Positions 1 through 5,354 of a DNA stretch of 7,359 bases are shown one piece after another. Each line of letters starts with the position of its first letter. Position 1 is the stretch's first letter. The stretch spans positions 1-7,359 of the forward strand of contig DATCYD010000336.1 in NCBI GenBank assembly GCA_036570465.1, written 5' to 3'. The notes under the pieces are model-generated. The model was not told the origin of the DNA. It was given only the letters and a program-made list of their open reading frames with translations, and made no database searches. The position numbers and the translations under genes are program-made. The stretch is from Anseongella sp036570465 (GTDB lineage Bacteria; Bacteroidota; Bacteroidia; Sphingobacteriales; Sphingobacteriaceae).

Positions 1-878
1 CCGGCGGCGTTGATGCGGGGGCCAATACCAAAAACGATATCGCTGATGCTGAGGGTGTTTTTTGTGATACCTGCCGTTTTTAGGAGAGCCTTGAGGCCGG
101 GACCTGGATCGGCGGCAAGTTTTAACAATCCGAAATGGGCCAGGATGCGGTTTTCATCGGTAATTGGAACGATGTCGGACGCAATGCTTACCGCAACCAG
201 GTCCAGGAACTGATAGGCGTGTTCCGGGGGAAGGTCGTTCTTTTTCAGAAAGGCCTGGATTAGCTTATACCCAATCCCGCAGGCCGAAAGCTCCTTGAAT
301 GGATACGGGCAGTCGGGACGTTTGGGGTCCAGTACCGCGGCTGCTTCGGGTAGCTCAGGGGGAGGGAGGTGGTGATCGCAGATAATAAAATCAATGCCCA
401 GGGATTTGGCATAGGCCACTTGTTCTTTTGCTTTGATGCCGCAATCCAGGGCGACAATCAGGGAAAAGCCGTTTTCAGCGGCCCATTCAATTCCTTGTCT
501 GGAAATACCGTAACCTTCCTTATAACGATCCGGAATATAGAAATCGAGTTCGCTGTAATATCGTTTGAAGAATAGGTAAACGGTAGAAACTGCCGTTGTG
601 CCATCTACATCATAATCGCCGTAGATCAATATTTTTTCCTTGTCCGAGATGGCCTGTTCCATCCGGTCAATTGCCTTGTCCATATCCTTCATCAGGAATG
701 GGTCATGCAACTGTTCAAGCTTTGGTCGGAAAAAGTGGCGGGCTCCTTCGAAACTATCAACTCCTCTTTTAAGCAATAAGCGTCCCAGCACAGGGCTGAT
801 GTTCAGCTCCTGGGCCAGACGGTTCGCCACCGTTTCATCCAATGATCTTTCAAGCACCCATCGTTTTTCCATCAGCAT
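1..878 (-). CDS. recJ: RecJ single-stranded-DNA-specific 5'-3' exonuclease, N-terminal half (runs off the left edge)
   Basis: The reading frame is open without a stop from 878 to the window edge and gives 292 complete residues. RecJ degrades single-stranded DNA 5' to 3' in recombinational and mismatch repair, using Mn/Mg bound by a DHH phosphoesterase core. The core motifs appear in order: YGDYDVDG at residues 86-93, LDCG at 144-147, CDHH at 167-170, DLVAVSIASDIVP at 226-238, and GPRINAA at 286-292 where the window ends. RecJ proteins are usually around 560-580 residues, so the second half, including the DHHA1 and OB-like domains, lies outside. Start choice: ATG at 878 or ATG at 872, two codons later in the same frame. 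No Shine-Dalgarno is visible before either. The gene diverges from pheS across 91 bp. A weak promoter-like TATTTTTA lies at 900-893 on the minus strand. The family assignment is very secure. Confidence 0.96.
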   Translation of the reverse strand, partial: MLMEKRWVLERSLDETVANRLAQELNISPVLGRLLLKRGVDSFEGARHFFRPKLEQLHDPFLMKDMDKAIDRMEQAISDKEKILIYGDYDVDGTTAVSTVYLFFKRYYSELDFYIPDRYKEGYGISRQGIEWAAENGFSLIVALDCGIKAKEQVAYAKSLGIDFIICDHHLPPPELPEAAAVLDPKRPDCPYPFKELSACGIGYKLIQAFLKKNDLPPEHAYQFLDLVAVSIASDIVPITDENRILAHFGLLKLAADPGPGLKALLKTAGITKNTLSISDIVFGIGPRINAA

Positions 879-956
879 TTCGGTTCAGGAGGTAAAAATA
901 GGAAAAGCCTGCGATTGTCGGCGATCCGTATGCGGAAATAGTTCGGGTGGATTCCT

Positions 957-964
957 TATCTTTG
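957..964 (+). promoter_or_regulatory. Bacteroidota -7 promoter element of pheS
   Basis: TATCTTTG is an exact match to the Bacteroidota -7 consensus TAnnTTTG and ends 5 nt before the pheS ATG. Transcription from it would start at or within a few bases of the start codon, so the mRNA would have essentially no leader. I see no convincing TTTG -33 box at the expected distance, which lowers confidence. Confidence 0.5.
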
Positions 965-969
965 CGTCC

Positions 970-2010
970 ATGCTGCAACAGATACATGCTTATCTTACAG
1001 AGATAGCTAATTTTCAGCCCGCCGACCCGACACAGGCAGAACAATTTCGTATTCGTTTTTTGGGCAGGAAAGGACTTATTCCTGCCTTGTTTGAGGAATT
1101 CAAAGCTCTTCCGCCGGAAGAAAAGCGCATACTTGGAAAGGAACTGAATCAGCTGAAGCAGGCTGCTGAAGAAAAAGTAAAAGCGTTTAAGAACAGCATG
1201 CAAACCGGTACGCGCGGGGCGGATCAGGATAAAGACCTGAGCCTTCCGGGCGAGCCTTCACCTTCTGGCGGGCGGCATCCCATTTCCCTCGTGGAGAAGG
1301 AAATTACCGGGATCTTTTCGCGTTTGGGTTTCAGCGTGGCCGAAGGACCTGAGATTGAAGATGACTGGCATATTTTTACAGCATTGAACTTTCCTGAAGA
1401 GCATCCTGCAAGAGATATGCAAGATACCTTCTTCATTCGTCACGATCCCGCAGATCCGTCGGCGGATATTGCGTTGCGTACGCATACATCTTCAGTACAG
1501 GTGCGGCTTATGGAGCAGGGGAAACCGCCTTTTCGGGCCATTATGCCAGGCCGGGTTTACCGGAATGAAGCAATTTCGGCCCGTGCTCATTGTTTTTTTC
1601 ACCAGGTGGAAGGGTTGTATGTAGATGAAAATGTCTCTTTTGCCGATCTGAAACAGACGCTGTTTTATTTTGTGCAGGAATTATTCGGGGAAGGGACCGA
1701 AGTGCGGTTTCGTCCGTCATACTTTCCGTTTACCGAACCTTCGGCGGAGATGGATATATCCTGTACTATTTGCAGCGGTGCAGGCTGTACTATTTGCAAA
1801 CATACAGGTTGGGTCGAGATCCTGGGTTGTGGAATGGTTGACCCGAATGTGCTTGAAAAATGTGGTGTGGACCCACAATTTTTTTCCGGCTTCGCGTTTG
1901 GAATGGGGATTGAACGGATAACCAACCTGAAGTACCAGGTATCGGACCTTCGGCTGTTTTCTGAGAATGATGTACGTTTTCTGAAACAATTCCGCAGCGA
2001 GATTCTTTAG
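970..2010 (+). CDS. pheS: Phenylalanyl-tRNA synthetase alpha subunit
   Basis: PheS is the catalytic subunit of the cytoplasmic alpha2-beta2 enzyme that charges tRNA-Phe. The product has 346 residues. An N-terminal coiled-coil tRNA-binding arm covers about 1-80, including FLGRKG at 30-35. The class II synthetase core follows: GPEIE near 126-130, LRTHTSS at 169-175, motif 2 GRVYRNEA at 194-201 continuing to FHQVEGL at 210-216, and motif 3 GFAFGMGIERI at 307-317. Residues C265, C268, C273 and C276 form two CxxC pairs in a small insertion that could bind zinc. The frame is open back to 640, but residues upstream of 970 resemble no PheS and overlap recJ on the other strand. The ATG at 970 gives the family's normal N-terminus. 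No pheT follows. Bacteroidota often have the two subunits unlinked. Downstream is the structured intergenic region, not another gene. Confidence 0.97.
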   Translation: MLQQIHAYLTEIANFQPADPTQAEQFRIRFLGRKGLIPALFEEFKALPPEEKRILGKELNQLKQAAEEKVKAFKNSMQTGTRGADQDKDLSLPGEPSPSGGRHPISLVEKEITGIFSRLGFSVAEGPEIEDDWHIFTALNFPEEHPARDMQDTFFIRHDPADPSADIALRTHTSSVQVRLMEQGKPPFRAIMPGRVYRNEAISARAHCFFHQVEGLYVDENVSFADLKQTLFYFVQELFGEGTEVRFRPSYFPFTEPSAEMDISCTICSGAGCTICKHTGWVEILGCGMVDPNVLEKCGVDPQFFSGFAFGMGIERITNLKYQVSDLRLFSENDVRFLKQFRSEIL

Positions 2011-2065
2011 TGATAACAAACCTGCATCAATAACAACAATTTTACACAGAGCTTATTCCTGTTTT

Positions 2066-2096
2066 TTTGAGTTTGCTGTGATATTGGTTACCTTTG
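2066..2096 (+). promoter_or_regulatory. Bacteroidota-type promoter inside the pheS-rlmD gap
   Basis: TTTG at 2066-2069 and TACCTTTG at 2089-2096 are separated by 19 nt. This fits the primary sigma factor pattern of Bacteroidota (TTTG, 17-23 nt, TAnnTTTG) and is the only place in the window where both boxes match well. The predicted start of transcription is around 2101-2104. No protein-coding frame of credible length begins there, so it more likely drives the RNA candidate that follows. Confidence 0.62.
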
Positions 2097-2100
2097 CAGA

Positions 2101-2313
2101 ACGAAAACTACCAGAGATGTATCTCCGGAACTGCTAAAACGAGCACTGGTGAATTTTCCGGAGATTTTAGATTTATATAAAACAATCAGGTAGGTTCTGA
2201 CGTTAGCAGGTAAGTAGTTTACGAGCAAGATAAATTAGACATAAGGTTTTTGTTTTCATATATATTGGTTTAGGTTAGCCCCGATCTCAACGCCCGTTGA
2301 GACGGGGTTTTTT
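2101..2313 (+). ncRNA. Candidate structured small RNA between pheS and rlmD
   Basis: The stretch is bounded by a good promoter and a strong terminator and has no credible ORF. Base pairing I can see: a closing stem 2102-2111 with 2214-2223 (9 pairs around one A-A mismatch); a perfect 10-bp hairpin, ATCTCCGGAA at 2121-2130 with TTCCGGAGAT at 2156-2165; a small hairpin TCAG 2186-2189 with CTGA 2197-2200; and CTGCTAA at 2131-2137, in the loop of the 10-bp hairpin, perfectly complementary to TTAGCAG at 2203-2209. That last helix would make a pseudoknot stacked directly on the hairpin, or a mutually exclusive fold. An A/T-rich tail leads to the terminator. I do not recognise a known family: it lacks RNase P, tmRNA tRNA-like and SRP hallmarks. 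A 6S-type RNA, another sRNA, or a leader with attenuation ahead of rlmD remain possible. The transcript is inferred, not shown. Confidence 0.45.
2277..2313 (+). terminator. Intrinsic (Rho-independent) terminator
   Basis: CCCCG 2279-2283 pairs with CGGGG 2303-2307 and TCTCAAC 2285-2291 pairs with GTTGAGA 2296-2302. That makes 12 pairs around one bulged A (2284) and a 4-nt loop, followed by six T residues at 2308-2313. The opposite strand has no T-run after the stem, so it acts on plus-strand transcription only. It would end the RNA candidate, and any pheS read-through, 31 nt before the rlmD start codon. Confidence 0.92.
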
Positions 2314-2332
2314 CTTGTTGTAGGCTTTGACT

Positions 2333-2340
2333 TATCTTTG
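2333..2340 (+). promoter_or_regulatory. Bacteroidota -7 promoter element of rlmD
   Basis: TATCTTTG matches TAnnTTTG exactly and ends 4 nt before the ATG at 2345. It lies just downstream of the terminator T-run, so rlmD seems to have its own start rather than relying on read-through. TTG triplets at 2315-2320 are the only -33 candidates and sit at a shorter than usual spacing. Confidence 0.52.
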
Positions 2341-2344
2341 CAAC

Positions 2345-3802
2345 ATGGCAATTCGCAGATTAAAGCAGCCGGAAGACGTTAGCGGACTGGAAATCATAGA
2401 TATTACTGAAGATGGGAGAGGCATCGGGAAATCCGAAGGTCGGGTGCTTTTTATCGACAAGGCAGTACCGGGCGATATTGTAAATGTAACGCTGCATCGC
2501 CGGAAGAAGTCCCTGTTTGAAGGACGGGTAAACCAGTTGATCCAGGCGTCTTCACATCGGACCGATCCTTTTTGTGAGCATTTTGGTACATGCGGAGGAT
2601 GTAAATGGCAACATTTAGCCTATCCCGCCCAACTGGCCTATAAACAAAAGCAGGTGAGCGATGCTCTGGAAAGGCTGGCGGGGATCGATGCCGGCCACAT
2701 GATGGACATCATCCCTTCTCCTTCCACCAAATATTACAGGAATAAACTGGAATATACATTTTCAAACCGGCGGTGGCATGAAGAGAAGCCGCTCAGGTCC
2801 GGCCCGGGGACGAATGGCATACTGAATAATGATTCTCCTCAGGAAGGAGCCCTTGGTTTTCATGTACCCGGCCGTTTTGACAGAATTATCGATGTATATT
2901 CCTGTTATTTACAAGACACAGTTTCCGATCGCATTCGTAACGTGGTGCGCGATTATGCCCTGAGACATCAGCTGAGTTTTTACGACCTTCGCGCTCATGA
3001 AGGCCTGCTTCGGAATCTGATCATTCGGACGGCTTCCACCGGTGAACTCATGGTGCTTCTCGTATTCGCAGATGAACAGGCCCGGGTCATCGGAGAGTTG
3101 ATGGAATACATCCGCCTTCAATTTCCGGAAATCACTTCGTTGCTTTATATGGTGAACCGGAAGCTGAACGATACCATTTATGATCAGGAAGTGCATTGCT
3201 GGAGCGGGAGGGATCATATCTTTGAACAGATGGAATCTCCCGGTGGGCCGCTTCGGTTCAAGATCGGGCCAAAGTCTTTTTATCAGACCAACTCCGCACA
3301 GGCACAGCGCCTGTACCAGATCGTGGCGGAAGTCGCCGCCCTGAGTGGGCAGGAACACGTGTATGACCTTTATACCGGCGCCGGTACGATTGCCAACTTT
3401 TTGGCCCGCCAGGCAGAAAAGGTCACAGTGATTGAATACGTAGAGCCGGCAATCAGGGATGCCAGGGAGAATTCGGCATTGAACGGCATCGGAAATACGG
3501 TCTTTTTTGCCGGAGACATGAAAGATGTGCTCACGGAAGAATTTGTATCGGAACAAGGTCGTCCGGAGGTCATTGTTACCGATCCCCCCCGGGCTGGCAT
3601 GCATCCTGGCGTGGTGCAGCGCTTGCTGGCGATTGCCCCCGGGAAGATTGTATATGTAAGCTGTAACCCCGCCACCCAGGCACGTGATCTGCTGATACTG
3701 AAGGATCATTATCAGGTTAGCCGGATCCAACCGATAGATATGTTTCCGCATACAACCCATGTTGAAAATGTGATCTTACTTGAACACCAGGAAGGAAATT
3801 AG
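2345..3802 (+). CDS. rlmD: 23S rRNA (uracil-5-)-methyltransferase, RlmD/RumA type
   Basis: The product has 485 residues. It transfers a methyl group from S-adenosylmethionine to C5 of a uridine in 23S rRNA (U1939 for E. coli RlmD). An N-terminal TRAM domain covers about 10-70. An iron-sulfur cluster motif C77-x5-C83-x2-C86 follows, with C187 the likely fourth ligand. The Rossmann methyltransferase core has SFYQTN at 311-316, DLYTGAGT at 341-348, DPPRAGM at 413-419, catalytic cysteine C440 in VSCNP, and the general base E474 in HVENV. The frame is open from a TTG at 2327, but that TTG overlaps the -7 element. The ATG at 2345 is the better start and gives the family N-terminus. The stop abuts the next ATG. 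Family membership is certain, but the exact target uridine (RlmD versus RlmC/TrmA-like) is inferred from the TRAM plus Fe-S layout. Confidence 0.93.
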   Translation: MAIRRLKQPEDVSGLEIIDITEDGRGIGKSEGRVLFIDKAVPGDIVNVTLHRRKKSLFEGRVNQLIQASSHRTDPFCEHFGTCGGCKWQHLAYPAQLAYKQKQVSDALERLAGIDAGHMMDIIPSPSTKYYRNKLEYTFSNRRWHEEKPLRSGPGTNGILNNDSPQEGALGFHVPGRFDRIIDVYSCYLQDTVSDRIRNVVRDYALRHQLSFYDLRAHEGLLRNLIIRTASTGELMVLLVFADEQARVIGELMEYIRLQFPEITSLLYMVNRKLNDTIYDQEVHCWSGRDHIFEQMESPGGPLRFKIGPKSFYQTNSAQAQRLYQIVAEVAALSGQEHVYDLYTGAGTIANFLARQAEKVTVIEYVEPAIRDARENSALNGIGNTVFFAGDMKDVLTEEFVSEQGRPEVIVTDPPRAGMHPGVVQRLLAIAPGKIVYVSCNPATQARDLLILKDHYQVSRIQPIDMFPHTTHVENVILLEHQEGN

Positions 3803-4195
3803 ATGGAAATACAAGACAGCGCCGGAATGAGGGATCCCGGTGAGAAAAAACCACAGAAAAGTCCTCTGAAAAGTCTGGAGGGGGACCTGAAGGTTTACCA
3901 TGATGCCATCAAAGAGGTGTCGGACGATATGCTGGATGCCATGCTGACACAACATCCGATTTTTGTGGCCCACCAGCATGAGGTCAATATGGGAGAAGTT
4001 ATTCTTGACCGCCGGGAGTTAGGCACCCAATGGACCATTCACGCCTCCACCCTGGAGGAATTCATTGAAAAGAAATTGGTGTTGCCCGGAAAAAGGGCCT
4101 TCTTCGAAAAGAACTTTAAGGACCCAAGAAAATTTATGTGTCTTTTTGTGGTTGTGCCGGAAGGGGCGAATTTTGTATTTTACCCTTTTAGATAG
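3803..4195 (+). CDS. Conserved-looking hypothetical protein, co-transcribed with rlmD
   Basis: The product has 130 residues and I do not recognise it. The ATG follows the rlmD stop with no gap (TAGATG), and GAAGGAAA at 3791-3798 is a plausible ribosome binding site inside the end of rlmD. The two are therefore likely translated from one message by coupling. The first 25 or so residues are charged and rich in Lys and Pro, probably disordered. From about residue 26 there is a helical part (LEGDLKVYHDAIKEV), then LDRRELGTQWTIHASTLEEFIEK, and a hydrophobic C-terminal strand pair (MCLFVVVPEGANFVFYPF). There is no signal peptide, no membrane segment and only one cysteine (C113), so it should be cytoplasmic. 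The position suggests a link to RNA or the ribosome, but nothing in the protein proves this. The stop codon overlaps the start of the heptad repeat tract. Confidence 0.82.
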   Translation: MEIQDSAGMRDPGEKKPQKSPLKSLEGDLKVYHDAIKEVSDDMLDAMLTQHPIFVAHQHEVNMGEVILDRRELGTQWTIHASTLEEFIEKKLVLPGKRAFFEKNFKDPRKFMCLFVVVPEGANFVFYPFR

Positions 4196-4264
4196 TTGCT
4201 GACGCAACAGTTTCTAGTTGGAAGTTTCTAGTTATCTCGCAACAGTTTCTAGTTTGAGGTTGCT
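4194..4264 (+). repeat. Degenerate 7-bp tandem repeat, unit AGTTTCT
   Basis: Units in order: AGTTGCT 4194, an 8-nt GACGCAAC 4201, AGTTTCT 4209, AGTTGGA 4216, AGTTTCT 4223, AGTTATC 4230, TCGCAAC 4237, AGTTTCT 4244, AGTTTGA 4251, GGTTGCT 4258. AGTTTCTAGTT occurs at 4209, 4223 and 4244, offsets of 14 and 21, both multiples of seven. A 17-bp direct repeat, CGCAACAGTTTCTAGTT, occurs at 4203-4219 and 4238-4254. GCAAC blocks can pair with GTTGC at 4195-4199 and 4259-4263, so the tract could fold into two small hairpins. It fills most of the 113-bp gap before osmC. No terminator with a T-run is visible in this gap. Confidence 0.75.
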
Positions 4265-4308
4265 TTTGTAATTTAGGGGGATAAAGGTTTAAAAGTTAGG
4301 ATCATATT

Positions 4309-4719
4309 ATGAAACGTACAGCTAATGCCGTTTGGAACGGTACAATTAAGGAGGGGCAGGGGCAATTGAGCACTGCTACAGGGGTATTAGAAAATACGCC
4401 TTATACGTTTAATTCCCGTTTTGGGGATGGGGGGGAGACGAATCCAGAAGAACTGATCGCAGCGGCGCATGCTGGGTGTTATTCGATGAAACTGAGTGGA
4501 GTGCTGACCGAGGCGGGGTTTACGCCTGAAAGTATTGAAACGGCCTGTACCATTGGCATGGAAGGCCTGTCAATAACCACGGCTCATCTGGTTGTAAAGG
4601 CAAAGGTTCCGGGTATGGAAGCAGCGCAGTTTGCGGAGTGTGCGAAGGATGCGAAAGAAAATTGTCCGGTCAGCAAGGCGCTGAACCTGGAGATCAGCAT
4701 GGATGCCACACTGGTTTAA
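4309..4719 (+). CDS. osmC: OsmC-family peroxiredoxin (organic hydroperoxide reductase)
   Basis: The product has 136 residues, close to the usual length for the OsmC branch. It is a cytoplasmic thiol peroxidase that reduces organic hydroperoxides. The two reactive cysteines are present: C57 in HAGCYSMKLS, the peroxidatic residue at the start of the central helix, and C119 in NCPVSKAL, the resolving residue. The conserved R37 and the acidic pair E47-E48 in NPEELIAAAHA are in place. The N-terminus (RTANAVWNGTIKEGQG) matches the OsmC rather than the Ohr style. The ATG at 4309 is preceded by AGGA at 4298-4301 with 7-nt spacing, one of the few Shine-Dalgarno-like sites in this window. The gene stands alone after the repeat tract and converges with the gene at 4757-5278 over a 37-bp gap lacking an evident terminator. 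Confidence 0.93.
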   Translation: MKRTANAVWNGTIKEGQGQLSTATGVLENTPYTFNSRFGDGGETNPEELIAAAHAGCYSMKLSGVLTEAGFTPESIETACTIGMEGLSITTAHLVVKAKVPGMEAAQFAECAKDAKENCPVSKALNLEISMDATLV

Positions 4720-4756
4720 TTGATATCGCTGGTTTACGCCTGAAGGAGTAGGGTGT

Positions 4757-5278
4757 TCAGATACCTGACTGCTTCAGCTGTTTGAAAACTTTTTGCGCGG
4801 CGACCCCATAAGCGGGAGATTCGTAGGGCAGGTGTTTTTCAATGATCAGACGGAGTTCGTTCGCCAGTTCGGGTTCGGCCCGGACGATTTTCTGAAGAAT
4901 GTACATGCTGAAGGCTTTTATGGCCACCGGGGATGTCGCGTCTCCGAGAAGCCGGAAACAGTGGTCGGCTACTTGTCCGTGAAACGCTTTGGGGATATCA
5001 ATGTCGCGTAGTATGCGTGTGATATTACGTTTCACGGCATCGTGAACGGGTTTGTCCAGCAGGTTGATCATTTTCTCCAGGTAGGGCGTGATGAGTGTGG
5101 GCTGACGGGTAACACAATGCATCACAGCCCAGGATGTTCGTTGCTGAATGCGATACTGATCTGAAAAGAAGAGTTTCATCAGGTTGGCAAAACGTTGCGG
5201 GTCGTCACCGACATATTCCCGGATCAGGATCATGTTCTGTTTGTCGTGACGAAGCAGGATTTGAGATTGCAGGTCCAT
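4757..5278 (-). CDS. Alpha-helical repeat protein (HEAT/ARM-like), function unknown
   Basis: The product has 173 residues, probably almost wholly alpha-helical, with helix pairs at about 27-57, 59-92, 96-132 and 135-170. These resemble HEAT or armadillo repeats: QYRIQQRTSWAVMH, PYLEKMINLL, AVKRNITRILRDIDIP, VAIKAFSMYILQKI and ANELRLIIEKHL. The spacing of hydrophobic positions and of Pro or Asp at the turns is as in HEAT units. There is no signal peptide, membrane segment or catalytic motif. Such folds usually act as protein or nucleic-acid binding scaffolds. The DNA-glycosylase AlkD family shares the fold, but I see no basis for claiming that activity. The ATG at 5278 lies 5 nt after a perfect -7 element. 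The gene diverges from the PyrR-like gene and converges with osmC. Confidence 0.85.
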   Translation of the reverse strand: MDLQSQILLRHDKQNMILIREYVGDDPQRFANLMKLFFSDQYRIQQRTSWAVMHCVTRQPTLITPYLEKMINLLDKPVHDAVKRNITRILRDIDIPKAFHGQVADHCFRLLGDATSPVAIKAFSMYILQKIVRAEPELANELRLIIEKHLPYESPAYGVAAQKVFKQLKQSGI

Positions 5279-5283
5279 CGGAT

Positions 5284-5291
5284 CAAAGATA
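5284..5291 (-). promoter_or_regulatory. Bacteroidota -7 promoter element of the helical-repeat gene
   Basis: Read on the minus strand this is TATCTTTG, an exact TAnnTTTG match, followed by 5 nt and the ATG at 5278. The same 8-mer and nearly the same spacing precede pheS and rlmD. The -33 region is weak: a TTTTAG lies 17 nt upstream instead of TTTG. Confidence 0.5.
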
Positions 5292-5303
5292 AAACAGTTG
5301 CCG

Positions 5304-5332
5304 TTTGGCTAAAACATATTTTGCTATTTTTA
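5304..5332 (+). promoter_or_regulatory. Possible promoter of the PyrR-like gene
   Basis: TTTG at 5304-5307 and TATTTTTA at 5325-5332, one mismatch from TAnnTTTG, are 17 nt apart. Transcription would start near 5338 and give a short leader that includes AGGAGA at 5335-5340. The site lies within the 76-bp divergent spacer shared with the minus-strand gene. Confidence 0.33.
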
Positions 5333-5354
5333 CCAGGAGAATAATTGCGCCAGC

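Noticed and set aside
887..893. Perfect Shine-Dalgarno AGGAGGT on the plus strand in the recJ-pheS spacer
   Set aside because: No ATG, GTG or TTG follows at a workable distance. It sits opposite the recJ upstream region, and pheS starts about 77 nt further on.
640..969. N-terminal extension of the pheS frame by 110 codons
   Set aside because: It overlaps recJ coding sequence on the other strand, has no similarity to PheS, and the ATG at 970 with a -7 element just before it gives the normal family N-terminus.
850..1203. Minus-strand frame of 117 codons across the start of pheS
   Set aside because: It overlaps the real pheS N-terminus and recJ start, with no recognisable motifs. It is a shadow frame.
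2101..2115. Stretch resembling the tmRNA tag-coding region (AACGAAAACTAC, Asn-Glu-Asn-Tyr)
   Set aside because: The tRNA-like ends of tmRNA, a 5' GGGG start and a 3' TTCGA arm, are missing, and the region is too short. The match is 12 nt and taken as chance.
2247..2278. Second possible promoter TTTTTG-N18-TAGGTTAG before the terminator
   Set aside because: The -7 box deviates at a key position (TTAG instead of TTTG), and the product would end at the terminator after about 30 nt.
2909..3760. Long open frame (283 codons) on the minus strand opposite rlmD
   Set aside because: It lies wholly inside a well-supported rlmD gene, has no recognisable domain, and its composition is what the complement of a coding frame gives.
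4711..4736. 8-bp direct repeat CTGGTTTA at the end of osmC
   Set aside because: It is short, has two copies only, and there is no sign of a target-site duplication or mobile element between them.
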